DNA of 33,484 nucleotides from an uncultured Clostridia bacterium (GTDB taxonomy: Bacteria; Bacillota; Clostridia; Christensenellales; Aristaeellaceae): positions 1-33,484 of the forward strand of contig CAMNLM010000016.1 in NCBI GenBank assembly GCA_946543085.1, read 5' to 3'. Numbering within the stretch: position 1 is the stretch's first letter; the number at the start of each line of letters is the position of its first letter. The position numbers and the translations under genes are program-made. The notes beneath the pieces were generated by a model, which ran no database searches, was not told where the DNA came from, and worked only from the letters and a program-made list of their open reading frames with translations. Of this stretch, positions 1 to 8,109 are shown piece after piece.

Positions 1-1003
1 CCTCTTCCGCCGCCATGAAGAAGATGATGATGGACTGCACGATCAGGATCAGCTCGGAGGAAATGCCCGTGCGGCTCTGCATCGTCACCGCACCGATCTT
101 CAGCGCGCCGAAGAAGAAGCTCATCAGGATGGTGCCAAGCGGCTTGTACTTCATGATCATGGCGACCAGCATACCATCGAAATAGAACTGGCTGGAGAAG
201 TCTGGCTTGAAGCGCGTCTGGATGCCGAAGGTCTCAAACATGCCGAGCGCGCCGCACATGGCGCCGGAGATCAGCATGCCGAGAATGCCGAGCGTCCCAG
301 CCTTGAGGCCGGCGAACTTGGCGAACCGGCTGTTCTGGCCGGTCAGCTTCATCTCGTAGCCTGTCGTAGTCCGGCTCATGAGATACCACACGAACAGTGC
401 AATGAGAGCAATCCAGAAGACCGTCTCTGTGAGGTTGGAGGAGCGGACGAGCCTCGAAAAACGGAACGCCTTGTCTATCGCATCCGTGCCCTGGCTGACG
501 CCGCGCTCCGCCGTCTTCAGCGGTCCGTTGGCCATGTAGGTGCAGAAGAAGATGGCGATGGAGTTCATCAGGATGGTCGTGATGACCTCGTTGATTTTCA
601 GCTTGATTTTCAGGATGGCCGGAATCCACGCATACGCCACACCGGCGAGAATCGCAATCAGGAAGCAGGCCGGCACAGCGATCCAGGGACTCCAGCCCTT
701 CAGCAGGGCGCCCAGCCAGGCGGAGGCCAGCGCGCCGAGGTACATCTGTCCTTCGCCGCCGACGTTGAAGATGCCGGAAGCCGAGGCAACCGCCGTGGCA
801 AGACCTGTGATGCAAAGCTGCGCGGACTTATAGAGCGTATTGCCAATCGCGCGCTCGTCGCCAAACGCGCCGGCGAGCAGCGCCCCGTACCCCTCGAGCG
901 GATCATGACCGGTGATCAGCATGATCACAGCGCCGACCAGGAGCGCCAGAAGAACGCTGACGGCCAGGCTGATCAGATACCGGGTTCTCTCATTTCCCTT
1001 CAT
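1..1003 (-). CDS. BMP-type ABC transporter permease (NupP/YufP-like), 3' end cut by window edge
   Basis: This is the inner-membrane permease of an importer of the BMP (basic membrane protein) class, which takes up nucleosides or related sugars. About 334 codons are visible and the frame is open to the left edge. My translation begins MKGNERTRYLISL, has a first membrane helix at about residues 9-31, and then the family-typical stretch SGIFNVGGEGQMYLGAL, followed by several more hydrophobic helices and a conserved KINEVITTILMN segment. The ATG at 1003 is preceded by AGGAGG with 6-base spacing. The start lies inside the end of the ATPase gene (14-base overlap), so the two are probably translationally coupled. 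A second permease (NupQ/YufQ type) would be expected further left but is outside the window. The family assignment is firm; the substrate is not known. Confidence 0.9.
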   Translation of the reverse strand, partial: MKGNERTRYLISLAVSVLLALLVGAVIMLITGHDPLEGYGALLAGAFGDERAIGNTLYKSAQLCITGLATAVASASGIFNVGGEGQMYLGALASAWLGALLKGWSPWIAVPACFLIAILAGVAYAWIPAILKIKLKINEVITTILMNSIAIFFCTYMANGPLKTAERGVSQGTDAIDKAFRFSRLVRSSNLTETVFWIALIALFVWYLMSRTTTGYEMKLTGQNSRFAKFAGLKAGTLGILGMLISGAMCGALGMFETFGIQTRFKPDFSSQFYFDGMLVAMIMKYKPLGTILMSFFFGALKIGAVTMQSRTGISSELILIVQSIIIFFMAAEE

Positions 1004-2567
1004 CCGTATCCTCCTTCCGACCGCCGGTCATGTAGTAGCTGATCTCAGTCTTCTCGATCTGACTGGGAATGAATTCGCCGGTGATCTGACCCTCATAGAT
1101 CGTCACCATGCGGTCGGACAAACGATAGAGTTCATCCAGATCCGCGCTGACAAGCAGGATGGCACAGCTCTGATTGCGCTTGTCCATGATCTGTTTGTGG
1201 ATGAAATCCATGGCGCCGATGTCCACGCCGCGCGTCGGCTGGGAAATGATGAGGACAGGCGTGTCAAAGCTGAATTCGCGCGCGACGACAACCTTTTGCA
1301 TGTTGCCGCCGGAGAGAGAGCCCACCGCGGCTTCCAGACCGGCAGCCCGGATGTCAAAGCGCTGAAAAAGCTCCTGCGCGTAGGCGCGTGCCGCCTTCTT
1401 TTTGAGGTGGAATCGGGCAATCGAGAATCGCGGCTGCTTTTCCTTGCCAACAAGGAGGTTTTCCGTGATGTCGGCCTGTGCGGAAACACCGGTGGAGAGC
1501 CGGTCTTCCGGCACATGCGCGAGTCCCAGCGCGCGAATCTGTCCGGGATTTTTGCCGGTTACATCCTGCCCCTGGATAAACACCTTGCCGCTGTCGATGC
1601 TGCGCATGCCGGTGATGGCCTCGATCAGTTCGCTCTGGCCGTTTCCCTCAATGCCGGCGATACCCAAGATTTCGCCGCGTTCAACCGTCAGCGACACCCC
1701 CCGTACAGCAGGAAGTCCCCGGTTGTCCGAAACGTGCAGATCCCGCACCTCGATGGCAATGGTCGCGTCGTGATCGTCTATGCGGTCCAGCGCGTCGAGC
1801 AGCACTTCCTTGCCCACCATCATGGAAGCGAGGATGCGCTCGTTGACGTCCTTGGTTTCGCATACACCGACCAGCTTTCCGGAACGCATGACACCGACAC
1901 GGTCGGAGATTGCCATCACCTCGTAGAGCTTGTGCGTGATGATGATCACCGTCATCTGCTTTTCCCGCACGATGCGGCGGATCACTTCAAAGAGTTCATC
2001 CGTCTCCTGCGGTGTGAGGACGGCGGTCGGCTCGTCGAGAATCAGCACATCCGCGCCGCGGTGGAGGGTCTTGAGAATCTCGACGCGCTGCTGAAGGCCG
2101 ACACTGATGTCCTGAACCCTGTCCTGGGCGTTCACGCGCAGGCCGTACTCAGCCACCAGGCGTTCCACGGTCGCGTTTGCCTCGGCAAAGTCATAGAAAA
2201 CACCGTGTTTTCTCGGCTCATCATTCAGCACGATGTTCTGAGCGACCGTGAAGGACGGCACCAGCATAAAGTGCTGATGCACCATGCCGATCCCGGCAGC
2301 AATAGCGTCGGCGGGCGAAAAGCGCTGCACGGGCTTTCCCTTGATGACAACATTGCCTCCGGTCGGCGTGTTCATGCCATAGAGAATGTTCATCAGGGTG
2401 GATTTGCCCGCGCCGTTCTCCCCCACCAGAGCGAAAACCTCGCCCTTGCGGATGTCGAGCGTCACGTCGTCATTGGCCAGCACGCCGGGAAACTGCATAG
2501 ATACGTGCTGAAAGGAAACAATCGGGGTTGTTGGGTTTGTCTCCAAACTGATCACCTTGCTGTTCAT
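990..2567 (-). CDS. BMP-type ABC transporter, double-domain ATP-binding protein (NupO/YufO-like)
   Basis: A 525-residue protein with two tandem ABC ATPase domains that powers the adjacent permease, as in RbsA/MglA/YufO importers. Domain 1 has Walker A GENGAGKST (49-57), Q-loop Gln98, signature ISVGLQQ (154-160), Walker B ILDEP (176-180) and switch His in ITHK (about 212). Domain 2 has a degenerate Walker A (GIEGNGQSE) but an intact signature LSGGNMQK; its Walker B reads ISQPTRGVD, with Gln in place of the usual catalytic Glu. A Gln there is, to my knowledge, common in YufO-type ATPases, so only site 1 may be fully catalytic. The ATG at 2567 follows the stop of the upstream fusion gene by 18 bases and has no clear Shine-Dalgarno sequence, so coupling is likely. 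The gene ends inside the permease start. Confidence 0.95.
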   Translation of the reverse strand: MNSKVISLETNPTTPIVSFQHVSMQFPGVLANDDVTLDIRKGEVFALVGENGAGKSTLMNILYGMNTPTGGNVVIKGKPVQRFSPADAIAAGIGMVHQHFMLVPSFTVAQNIVLNDEPRKHGVFYDFAEANATVERLVAEYGLRVNAQDRVQDISVGLQQRVEILKTLHRGADVLILDEPTAVLTPQETDELFEVIRRIVREKQMTVIIITHKLYEVMAISDRVGVMRSGKLVGVCETKDVNERILASMMVGKEVLLDALDRIDDHDATIAIEVRDLHVSDNRGLPAVRGVSLTVERGEILGIAGIEGNGQSELIEAITGMRSIDSGKVFIQGQDVTGKNPGQIRALGLAHVPEDRLSTGVSAQADITENLLVGKEKQPRFSIARFHLKKKAARAYAQELFQRFDIRAAGLEAAVGSLSGGNMQKVVVAREFSFDTPVLIISQPTRGVDIGAMDFIHKQIMDKRNQSCAILLVSADLDELYRLSDRMVTIYEGQITGEFIPSQIEKTEISYYMTGGRKEDTDEGK

Positions 2568-2585
2568 TCTGTTAAACGAATGATC

Positions 2586-4205
2586 TTATTTGTGGTGCAG
2601 GATATACCGCACAAAGGCGAAGCGCCTGGAATCCGGCGCCCAGGAGTTCACATTGATCGAACCCTGCCCGCCGAAGAAATCCAGCAGCAGGCGGCGGTTC
2701 TGGCCGTCCGCGTCCATCAGGTAAAGCTTCACCTGCATGTTGCTCAGATGCTCCCACGGGTCGAGATCGCCTTTGCGGAAGGCCAGGCTCACCACGCGCT
2801 TTCCGTCCGGGAATACGTGGCCGAACCAGTTGTTCTCCTCCGTAAAGGTCATCTGCGTATTGTCGGAACCATCGTCATTCATGCGCCAGACCTGCATCAG
2901 GCCGCTGCGCGTGGAATTATACCAGATGCGTCCGTCTGGCGCAAATTCCGGGCCATCGTTGTAGCCTTTTCCATCCGTCAGGCAGTATTCGTCGCCGCCA
3001 TTCACGGGCTTCATATAGATATCGACCAGCGTCTTCCCCTGCTCATTCGGGCGGAAGGCACAGTAGCAGACCTCGCTGCCGTCATTCTTCCAGCCGTGGA
3101 GATAGCTGGGCGCCTTCTCTGTGATCAGGGCCGGTTCGCCGCCTGTGATCGGAAGCGCAAATATCCGAGACTGTCCGTCCTCCCTGCTCTGGCAGCTCAC
3201 CGCCAGCCAGCGGTTATCCGGGGACGGCACATGGTCATTGTTGCATTGCGTGCAGTCTCCCGTGTCGACCAGCTCAGTCCGGTCCAAAGAGATGCTGTAT
3301 CGCCAGATGCGGCCCTCGCTGTTGTAGAGGATTGTGTCGCCGTCGAGCAGCCAGTTGGGAGCCTCCACGATGCCTTCAAAGCTGTGCAGATCCGTGACTT
3401 GATCCGTTGCGGTATCGTATACACAGAGAACGCTGTCCGTGTTGGCACGGCCATAGGCTTCCATCTGGAGGCGCTGCATCACCGTGCGCAAATCCTCCAC
3501 AGAGCCCCGATCCATGTCTGCGATCTGCGGGATGCCGTGTGCGCGGCCGAATTGGAAGCAGGCGGTCACGTCGAGGCGTCCAGCGCCGATCACGCATTCC
3601 TCGCCGCGGGCGTCAAAGTCCTTGTAATGCAGGGAACGAATCCGGTCGCCGAGCTTCCACAGCAGCACCTCCGGATCGCAGCCGGCGGCCATCGCCCAAC
3701 CTACGTCGACTTGCGCGCCGACAGTGGGCGCGTTTGCAAGAATCCACTCGTAAGCCGTGATGCCGTCGATTTGAGTGCGAAGCTCTTCGGCTTCGTTGTG
3801 AAGCAGGATCTCCAGGCCGTCTGGCTTTACATCTTTTGCAAGGCTCTCAGCCTGCGCAGCAAAAAGGGCGCAGGCTTCCTTCGTGCAAGGGACTGGCGGC
3901 TTCACAACAAACTGGCGGATGCCTGTTTGCTTTGCGGTGCCGCGAAGCTCTTCAGCGATCTCATCCAGAGGCTTCTGCGCAAAGAGATGGGCAGATGGCA
4001 CGGTGATATCCAGTTCAGCGCACAGCGGCAGAATCTCTGCAATCTGCCTGGCCGCCATGAAGGGAATCTCTTTGGGCGGCTCCCAGTCCAGGGCCAGACA
4101 GGGTTCAATCTGCCTGCATCCGATTCGGGGCAGCACGCGCAAAAAGGTCTCGATATTTCCTGTCCAGTTGGGCCCCATGCCGTACATCTGCACACCAAAT
4201 CTCAT
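2586..4205 (-). CDS. Fusion of a sugar-isomerase-like TIM barrel with a TolB-like (PD40) beta-propeller
   Basis: A 539-residue protein with no signal peptide, so probably cytoplasmic. Residues 1 to about 250 look like an AP-endonuclease-2/xylose-isomerase-like TIM barrel (IolE/sugar phosphate isomerase-epimerase class). Candidate metal ligands are E34 (RQIEP), H136-N-E138, D167 (QVDVGWA) and H193 (LHYKDFD); the usual fourth ligand Glu appears as Asp (QIADMD, 230 or 232). Residues about 255-539 form a run of propeller blades with PD40-like signatures (PSPDNRWLA, FAPDGRIWY, WAPDSRRFAFV), as in TolB-type proteins. The ATG at 4205 is preceded by GGAGTGA. The gene sits between the binding-protein and ATPase genes, which suggests that it acts on the imported compound; that is inference. 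The reading frame is continuous through the junction, with no sign of a frameshift. Reaction and substrate are unknown. Confidence 0.85.
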   Translation of the reverse strand: MRFGVQMYGMGPNWTGNIETFLRVLPRIGCRQIEPCLALDWEPPKEIPFMAARQIAEILPLCAELDITVPSAHLFAQKPLDEIAEELRGTAKQTGIRQFVVKPPVPCTKEACALFAAQAESLAKDVKPDGLEILLHNEAEELRTQIDGITAYEWILANAPTVGAQVDVGWAMAAGCDPEVLLWKLGDRIRSLHYKDFDARGEECVIGAGRLDVTACFQFGRAHGIPQIADMDRGSVEDLRTVMQRLQMEAYGRANTDSVLCVYDTATDQVTDLHSFEGIVEAPNWLLDGDTILYNSEGRIWRYSISLDRTELVDTGDCTQCNNDHVPSPDNRWLAVSCQSREDGQSRIFALPITGGEPALITEKAPSYLHGWKNDGSEVCYCAFRPNEQGKTLVDIYMKPVNGGDEYCLTDGKGYNDGPEFAPDGRIWYNSTRSGLMQVWRMNDDGSDNTQMTFTEENNWFGHVFPDGKRVVSLAFRKGDLDPWEHLSNMQVKLYLMDADGQNRRLLLDFFGGQGSINVNSWAPDSRRFAFVRYILHHK

Positions 4206-4244
4206 CCGTATTCACTCCATCGCTCTGTTTTTTCATCAAAAGGG

Positions 4245-4274
4245 GCAGCGAGCCCCATATGCAGGACTCGCTGC
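4245..4274 (-). terminator. Stem-loop between the binding-protein gene and the rest of the ABC operon (probable attenuator)
   Basis: Read on the minus strand, GCAGCGAG and CTCGCTGC form an 8-bp stem around a 14-base loop, followed by CCCCTTTT. It lies in the 88-base gap just after the binding-protein gene. Such partial terminators are common after solute-binding-protein genes, where they lower expression of the downstream transporter genes relative to the binder. The T-run is short, so read-through is expected. Confidence 0.6.
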
Positions 4275-4293
4275 TTGTCTTTTGTTGTTTGCC

Positions 4294-5301
4294 TCAGTTG
4301 AAAGCTGTGGGCACGACAATCTCGCCGGAGATGATCTTGGCCTTGATCTCTTCGACCTCCGCCTTCAGCTCATCGCTGACCTGCTGGGTCATATCTTCGG
4401 TGCCATAGACCACGTCGATATAGCCGGTCGCCATGTCGGCTTCCCAGGTGGTGCCGCCCTTGAAATAGGTATCAGGATCGCTCACGACGTCGTAGATGGA
4501 CTTGCCGACCTCCTTGACCATGGAGCAGATGATGATGTCGGGGTTGATGTATTTCTGGTCGCCGTCGACGCCGACCGCCAGCACGCCGTTGCCAAACTCA
4601 GCGGCAGCCTCGAAGACGCCTTCGCCCGTCTTGCCGGCGACAGCGAAGACCACGTCGCATCCGCCAGAATAGAGGGCCAGCGCGCATTCCTTGCCCTTCG
4701 CGGGATCCTCATAGGTATTCGCGTACTGCTTCTGCATCTGGGCGTCAGGATTGGCGTACTTCGCGCCAGCTTCGTAGCCCACCAGGAAGTCATTGATGGT
4801 GTCCGCGTCCGCGCCGCCGACCGCGCCGACGATGCCGCTCTTGCTCAGCTTTGCGGCAATATAGCCGGCCAGGAAGGAACCCTGGTTCTGCGCATAGGTG
4901 ATGCACATCAGGTTCTCGGGAATTTCGTCCAGCGCGTTATCGATGAAGAGAAACTTTTTGTCCGCGTAAGCGGGATCGGTCAGGATGCCGTCGTCCGCAG
5001 CCAGCGCGTCCCAGAACTGCCAGCCCACAGCGGCGATGATGTCGCACTCCTTGGCAGCCTCGAACAGGGCGTTCTCATACATGGAGGCGTCCTCCTTGCA
5101 CTCGATCACCTTGGTCTCCGTGCCGAAATCTGCCGCGAGCTTTGCGATGCCCTCATTGGCGCTGTCGTAGAAGGAGCGATCGCCCAGACTGCCGGCGACA
5201 ACGATCGCGATGGAGGGTGTCGTCTTCACCGCATCCGCAGAAGCGGCGGCCATGGCGGCCAGCATCATCACTGCCAGGACCAGAGAAAGAAGCTTTTTCA
5301 T
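4294..5301 (-). CDS. BMP-family ABC transporter substrate-binding protein
   Basis: A 335-residue exported binding protein of the Bmp/PnrA/Med family. Its N terminus MKKLLSLVLAVMMLAAMAAA is a clear signal peptide, probably cut after ASA or ADA near residue 24. The mature protein starts with a family-typical first strand and ligand loop (IAIVVAGSLGDRSFYDSANEG) and continues with AAVGWQFWDAL, FLAGYIAA and VFAVAGKTGEGV blocks. I chose the ATG at 5301 over one 21 bases upstream because GGAGG lies at proper spacing before it and the protein then begins with a good signal peptide. No cysteine lipobox is present, which is unusual for a Gram-positive binding protein. It is the first gene of the importer operon. 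The family binds nucleosides in known members; here the substrate could be a sugar or cyclitol. Confidence 0.93.
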   Translation of the reverse strand: MKKLLSLVLAVMMLAAMAAASADAVKTTPSIAIVVAGSLGDRSFYDSANEGIAKLAADFGTETKVIECKEDASMYENALFEAAKECDIIAAVGWQFWDALAADDGILTDPAYADKKFLFIDNALDEIPENLMCITYAQNQGSFLAGYIAAKLSKSGIVGAVGGADADTINDFLVGYEAGAKYANPDAQMQKQYANTYEDPAKGKECALALYSGGCDVVFAVAGKTGEGVFEAAAEFGNGVLAVGVDGDQKYINPDIIICSMVKEVGKSIYDVVSDPDTYFKGGTTWEADMATGYIDVVYGTEDMTQQVSDELKAEVEEIKAKIISGEIVVPTAFN

Positions 5302-5393
5302 AGGAATACACCTCCGCAACAATTAGTGCCAAAGATTGGCTTTCATGTTTCTTTTCGAGGCAGACGGCGGAATTCCTGCTTCTGTGAAGGGAC

Positions 5394-5422
5394 TGGACGA
5401 AAAAAAGAACTGCGTTTATAAT
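5394..5422 (+). promoter_or_regulatory. Predicted sigmaA promoter of the flavodoxin-fold reductase gene
   Basis: A perfect -10 box TATAAT (5417-5422) is preceded at 17 bases by TGGACG (5394-5399), a 4/6 match to TTGACA. It lies just upstream of the ribosome binding site GGAGGT (5445-5450). Confidence 0.6.
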
Positions 5423-5454
5423 CATGTATAGAATTCTGTATGCCGGAGGTGCCT

Positions 5455-6060
5455 ATGCAAGCGCTGTTTGTCAATTGCTGTCCGCGCGGGGACGATTCGA
5501 GGACGCTCCGCCTCGCCCATGCATTCCTGGCCAGGCTCAGGGAGCGCATCGCTGATCTGCGCATTGCGGAGCAGAACCCCTATCTGATGCAGCTTTCGCC
5601 TGTCTGGGGCGATACGCTTGCGCTTCGGGAAAAACTCTGCGACGCGCAGGACTGGGATCATCCGCTGATCCGGCCGGCGGCCCAGATGGCGGCTTCCGAT
5701 TTGCTGGTGATTGCCGCGCCTTACTGGGACTTGTCTTTTCCGTCCGCGCTGAAGATATGGATGGAGCATATGTGGATCCGCAACCTCACGTTCCGCTATC
5801 GGGTCGATCAGCCGGTCGGTCTGTGCAAGGCGTCCCGGGCCATCTACATCACATCATCCGGGAGCTTCATCGCTTCGCATGACTGGGGAACGCTCTATGT
5901 CGAAGACTGCCTGAAAACACTGGGCGTGCCATCCTTTCACGCGATCAAAGCCGAAGCGCTTGATCTGGATCGGAGCGATCCGGCATCGATTCTCGCTGAA
6001 GCAAAAGAGCGGGCTTTGCTGCTGGCGGACGAGACGGCTGCGCTTTATCAGAAAGCATAA
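5455..6060 (+). CDS. NAD(P)H-dependent flavodoxin-fold oxidoreductase (azoreductase/quinone reductase-like)
   Basis: A 201-residue protein of the flavodoxin_2 family, which bind FMN and reduce quinones, azo compounds or similar acceptors with NAD(P)H. The start ALFVNCCPRGDDSRTLRLA matches the first strand and phosphate loop, and IAAPYWDLSFPSALKIWMEHM corresponds to the conserved P-Y/W-N/D-x-x-x-P-x-x-LK block before the active-site helix. YITSSGS is the third FMN-contacting loop. I prefer the ATG at 5455 over the ATG at 5440 because GGAGGT (5445-5450) lies directly before it. The gene is monocistronic, between a promoter and a strong terminator shared with ftsH. The physiological acceptor cannot be told from sequence. 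Confidence 0.85.
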   Translation: MQALFVNCCPRGDDSRTLRLAHAFLARLRERIADLRIAEQNPYLMQLSPVWGDTLALREKLCDAQDWDHPLIRPAAQMAASDLLVIAAPYWDLSFPSALKIWMEHMWIRNLTFRYRVDQPVGLCKASRAIYITSSGSFIASHDWGTLYVEDCLKTLGVPSFHAIKAEALDLDRSDPASILAEAKERALLLADETAALYQKA

Positions 6061-6063
6061 AAA

Positions 6064-6106
6064 CTTCCCTTCACCGTGATCCCTGACGTGAGATGGTGAA
6101 GGGAAG
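6064..6106. terminator. Bidirectional intrinsic terminator between the reductase gene and ftsH
   Basis: A perfect 12-bp inverted repeat, CTTCCCTTCACC (6064-6075) and GGTGAAGGGAAG (6095-6106), with a 19-base loop. It is followed by CTTTGTTTTC on the plus strand and by TTTTTA on the minus strand, so it can stop both convergent genes. Confidence 0.88.
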
Positions 6107-6118
6107 CTTTGTTTTCTG

Positions 6119-7990
6119 TTATTCTGCTGAATCAGAAGCGTTCTCTTCAGCAGCGGGGAGCGCTGCGGGAGCGCGATTCAGAATCTCCATGAATTCCTCG
6201 CCCGTGATTGTTTCCTTTTCGAGCAGGAAAGCCGCGAGCTCGTGCAGCTTGCCCTCATTCTCCTTCAGAATGTCCAGGGCTTTGGCGTGCGCGCTGCTGA
6301 TGATCTCCATGACCTGGTTGTCGATGCGCGTCGCCGTGCTCTCGCTGCAGGCCAGGGAGGTATCGCCGCCCAGATACTGGTTCTGCACGACAGCGAGGGC
6401 CGTCATGCCGAACTCGTCGCTCATGCCGAGACGGGTGATCATGGTACGCGCCAGCTTCGTAGCCTGTTCGATATCGTTGGAAGCGCCGGATGTGATCTGA
6501 TTGAAGATCAGCTCCTCCGCAGCGCGCCCTGCAGTCAGCGTGGTGATCTTGTTGAAGATTTCCTCACGCGTCATGAGGTAGTGCTCGTCTTCATCCACCT
6601 GCATGGTGTAGCCCAGAGCGCCGGATGTGCGCGGGATGATCGTGATCTTGTGCACAGGCGCGGAGGACTTCTGCTTTGCCGCGACCAGGGCGTGGCCGAT
6701 CTCATGGTAAGAGATCACGCGCTTTTCCTGCGGGCTGATGACCGCGCCTTTGCGCTGGTAACCCGCGAGCACGGTCTCGATGGCTTCCTCGAGGTCCTTC
6801 TGCTCGACCACCTTGCGGCCTTCCTTGACGGCCAGCAGCGCGCCTTCATTGATGATATTGGCAAGCTCCGCGCCGGAGGTGCCTGAAGTTGCCAGCGCAA
6901 TCGCGTGGAAGTTGACCTTGTCGGACATTTTGACATCCTTCGCGTGCACCTTCAGGATGGCTTCACGTCCCTGAAGGTCCGGCAATTCCACAGGCACGCG
7001 GCGGTCAAAGCGGCCTGGACGAAGAAGCGCCTGATCCAGGCTCTCGGGCCGGTTGGTCGCCGCCAGAATGACGACGCCCTTGCTGCCGTCGAAACCGTCC
7101 ATCTCCGTCAGAAGCTGGTTCAGCGTCTGTTCGCGCTCGTCGTTCCCGCCAAGACCGTTGGCTCCGTCGCGCTTTTTGCCGATGGCATCGATCTCGTCGA
7201 TGAAGACGATACAGGGGGCTTTCTCGGTCGCCTGCTTGAACAGATCGCGCACACGGGCGGCGCCCATGCCTACGAACATCTCCACAAATTCGGAGCCGGA
7301 AATGGAGAAGAAGGGAACGTTTGCCTCCCCTGCCACCGCCTGTGCGAGCAGGGTTTTGCCGGTGCCGGGCGGTCCTACGAGCAGCGCGCCTTTGGGCAGC
7401 TTTGCGCCAATCTCCGTGTACTTGGCCGGATCATGGAGGAAATCGACGATCTCCTTCAGCGCCTGTTTGGCTTCCTCTTCTCCGGCGACGTCGCTGAAGG
7501 ACTTGCCGGTCTGCGCGGCCACGTATACTTTTGCGTTGCTCTTGCCAAACGACATGGCGCCCGCGCCGCCCATGCTCTTGCTGAGCTGGCGCATCAGGAG
7601 CTGGCCGACGCCAACGATGATGACCAGCGGCAGCACCCAGGAGATCAGGATCTCAATGATCGGAGAGACCGTCTCCGGGATCGCTTTTCCGAATTCAACC
7701 TTTGCGGACTGCAAGCGTGCCAATAGATCCGGGTCGTCCATGCGGCCTGTCTTGAAGATGGCCTGCGCGCCGTTGAACTCCGCGGCGAATGTGATGGCGC
7801 TGTCCTGCACCTCAACCTTTTTCACCACGTTGGCGTGGAGCATATCCAGGAAGGTGGAGTAATCCACCTCCGTGATCCGCTGTGTGTTCAGATATGGCAG
7901 AATCAGCATATTGACCATCAGCAGAACCGCCAGAACAATCACGTAATAAAAGATAATTGGTTTCCTCGGAGGAGTTCCGTCCTGCTTCAT
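6119..7990 (-). CDS. ftsH: ATP-dependent zinc metalloprotease FtsH
   Basis: A 623-residue membrane-anchored AAA+ protease that degrades misfolded membrane proteins and selected regulators. The N terminus has two membrane helices (about 12-32 and 111-133) flanking an extracytoplasmic domain. The AAA module has Walker A GPPGTGKT (206-213), pore loop [11 protein letters not shown], Walker B IVFIDE (261-266), and the second region of homology ending in RPGRFDRR. The protease domain has zinc motif HEIGH (429-433) and third ligand Asp506 ([10 protein letters not shown]). The C-terminal tail is short and Ala/Glu-rich. I chose the ATG at 7990: AAAGGAG lies 6 bases upstream, whereas the GTG three bases before is too close. 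It diverges from galT and has its own promoter. Confidence 0.98.
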   Translation of the reverse strand: MKQDGTPPRKPIIFYYVIVLAVLLMVNMLILPYLNTQRITEVDYSTFLDMLHANVVKKVEVQDSAITFAAEFNGAQAIFKTGRMDDPDLLARLQSAKVEFGKAIPETVSPIIEILISWVLPLVIIVGVGQLLMRQLSKSMGGAGAMSFGKSNAKVYVAAQTGKSFSDVAGEEEAKQALKEIVDFLHDPAKYTEIGAKLPKGALLVGPPGTGKTLLAQAVAGEANVPFFSISGSEFVEMFVGMGAARVRDLFKQATEKAPCIVFIDEIDAIGKKRDGANGLGGNDEREQTLNQLLTEMDGFDGSKGVVILAATNRPESLDQALLRPGRFDRRVPVELPDLQGREAILKVHAKDVKMSDKVNFHAIALATSGTSGAELANIINEGALLAVKEGRKVVEQKDLEEAIETVLAGYQRKGAVISPQEKRVISYHEIGHALVAAKQKSSAPVHKITIIPRTSGALGYTMQVDEDEHYLMTREEIFNKITTLTAGRAAEELIFNQITSGASNDIEQATKLARTMITRLGMSDEFGMTALAVVQNQYLGGDTSLACSESTATRIDNQVMEIISSAHAKALDILKENEGKLHELAAFLLEKETITGEEFMEILNRAPAALPAAEENASDSAE

Positions 7991-8017
7991 CACAATCTCC
8001 TTTCTACTTGTGATAAG

Positions 8018-8046
8018 TTGACATAAAATGTCGTGGTCATTATAAT
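8018..8046 (+). promoter_or_regulatory. Consensus sigmaA promoter of galT
   Basis: TTGACA (8018-8023), a 17-base spacer, and TATAAT (8041-8046): a perfect consensus. The predicted transcript start is near 8053, which places the in-frame ATG at 8050 outside the mRNA and supports the galT start at 8110. Confidence 0.9.
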
Positions 8047-8067
8047 AGAATGCATGAAAAAAAGCAA
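8039..8067 (-). promoter_or_regulatory. Predicted ftsH promoter sharing its -10 box with the galT promoter
   Basis: On the minus strand TTGCTT (8067-8062), a 17-base spacer, and TATAAT (8044-8039). The plus-strand ATTATAAT is palindromic, so one 8-bp element serves as the -10 box in both directions. The predicted ftsH leader is about 40 bases. Confidence 0.7.
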
Positions 8068-8109
8068 GCGAGGATGACCGTTCCCCGCTTGGAGGAGGTT
8101 CAAATATAC

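Noticed and set aside
912-4301. A 1129-codon open frame on the plus strand across the ABC operon
   Set aside because: It is antisense to two well-recognised genes (ATPase and fusion protein). GC-rich third positions remove stop codons on the opposite strand. Its product has no recognisable domain and no ribosome site.
8050-8109. An upstream start giving a 533-residue GalT
   Set aside because: The ATG at 8050 lies before the transcript start expected from the consensus promoter, and the ATG at 8110 has AGGAGG before it.
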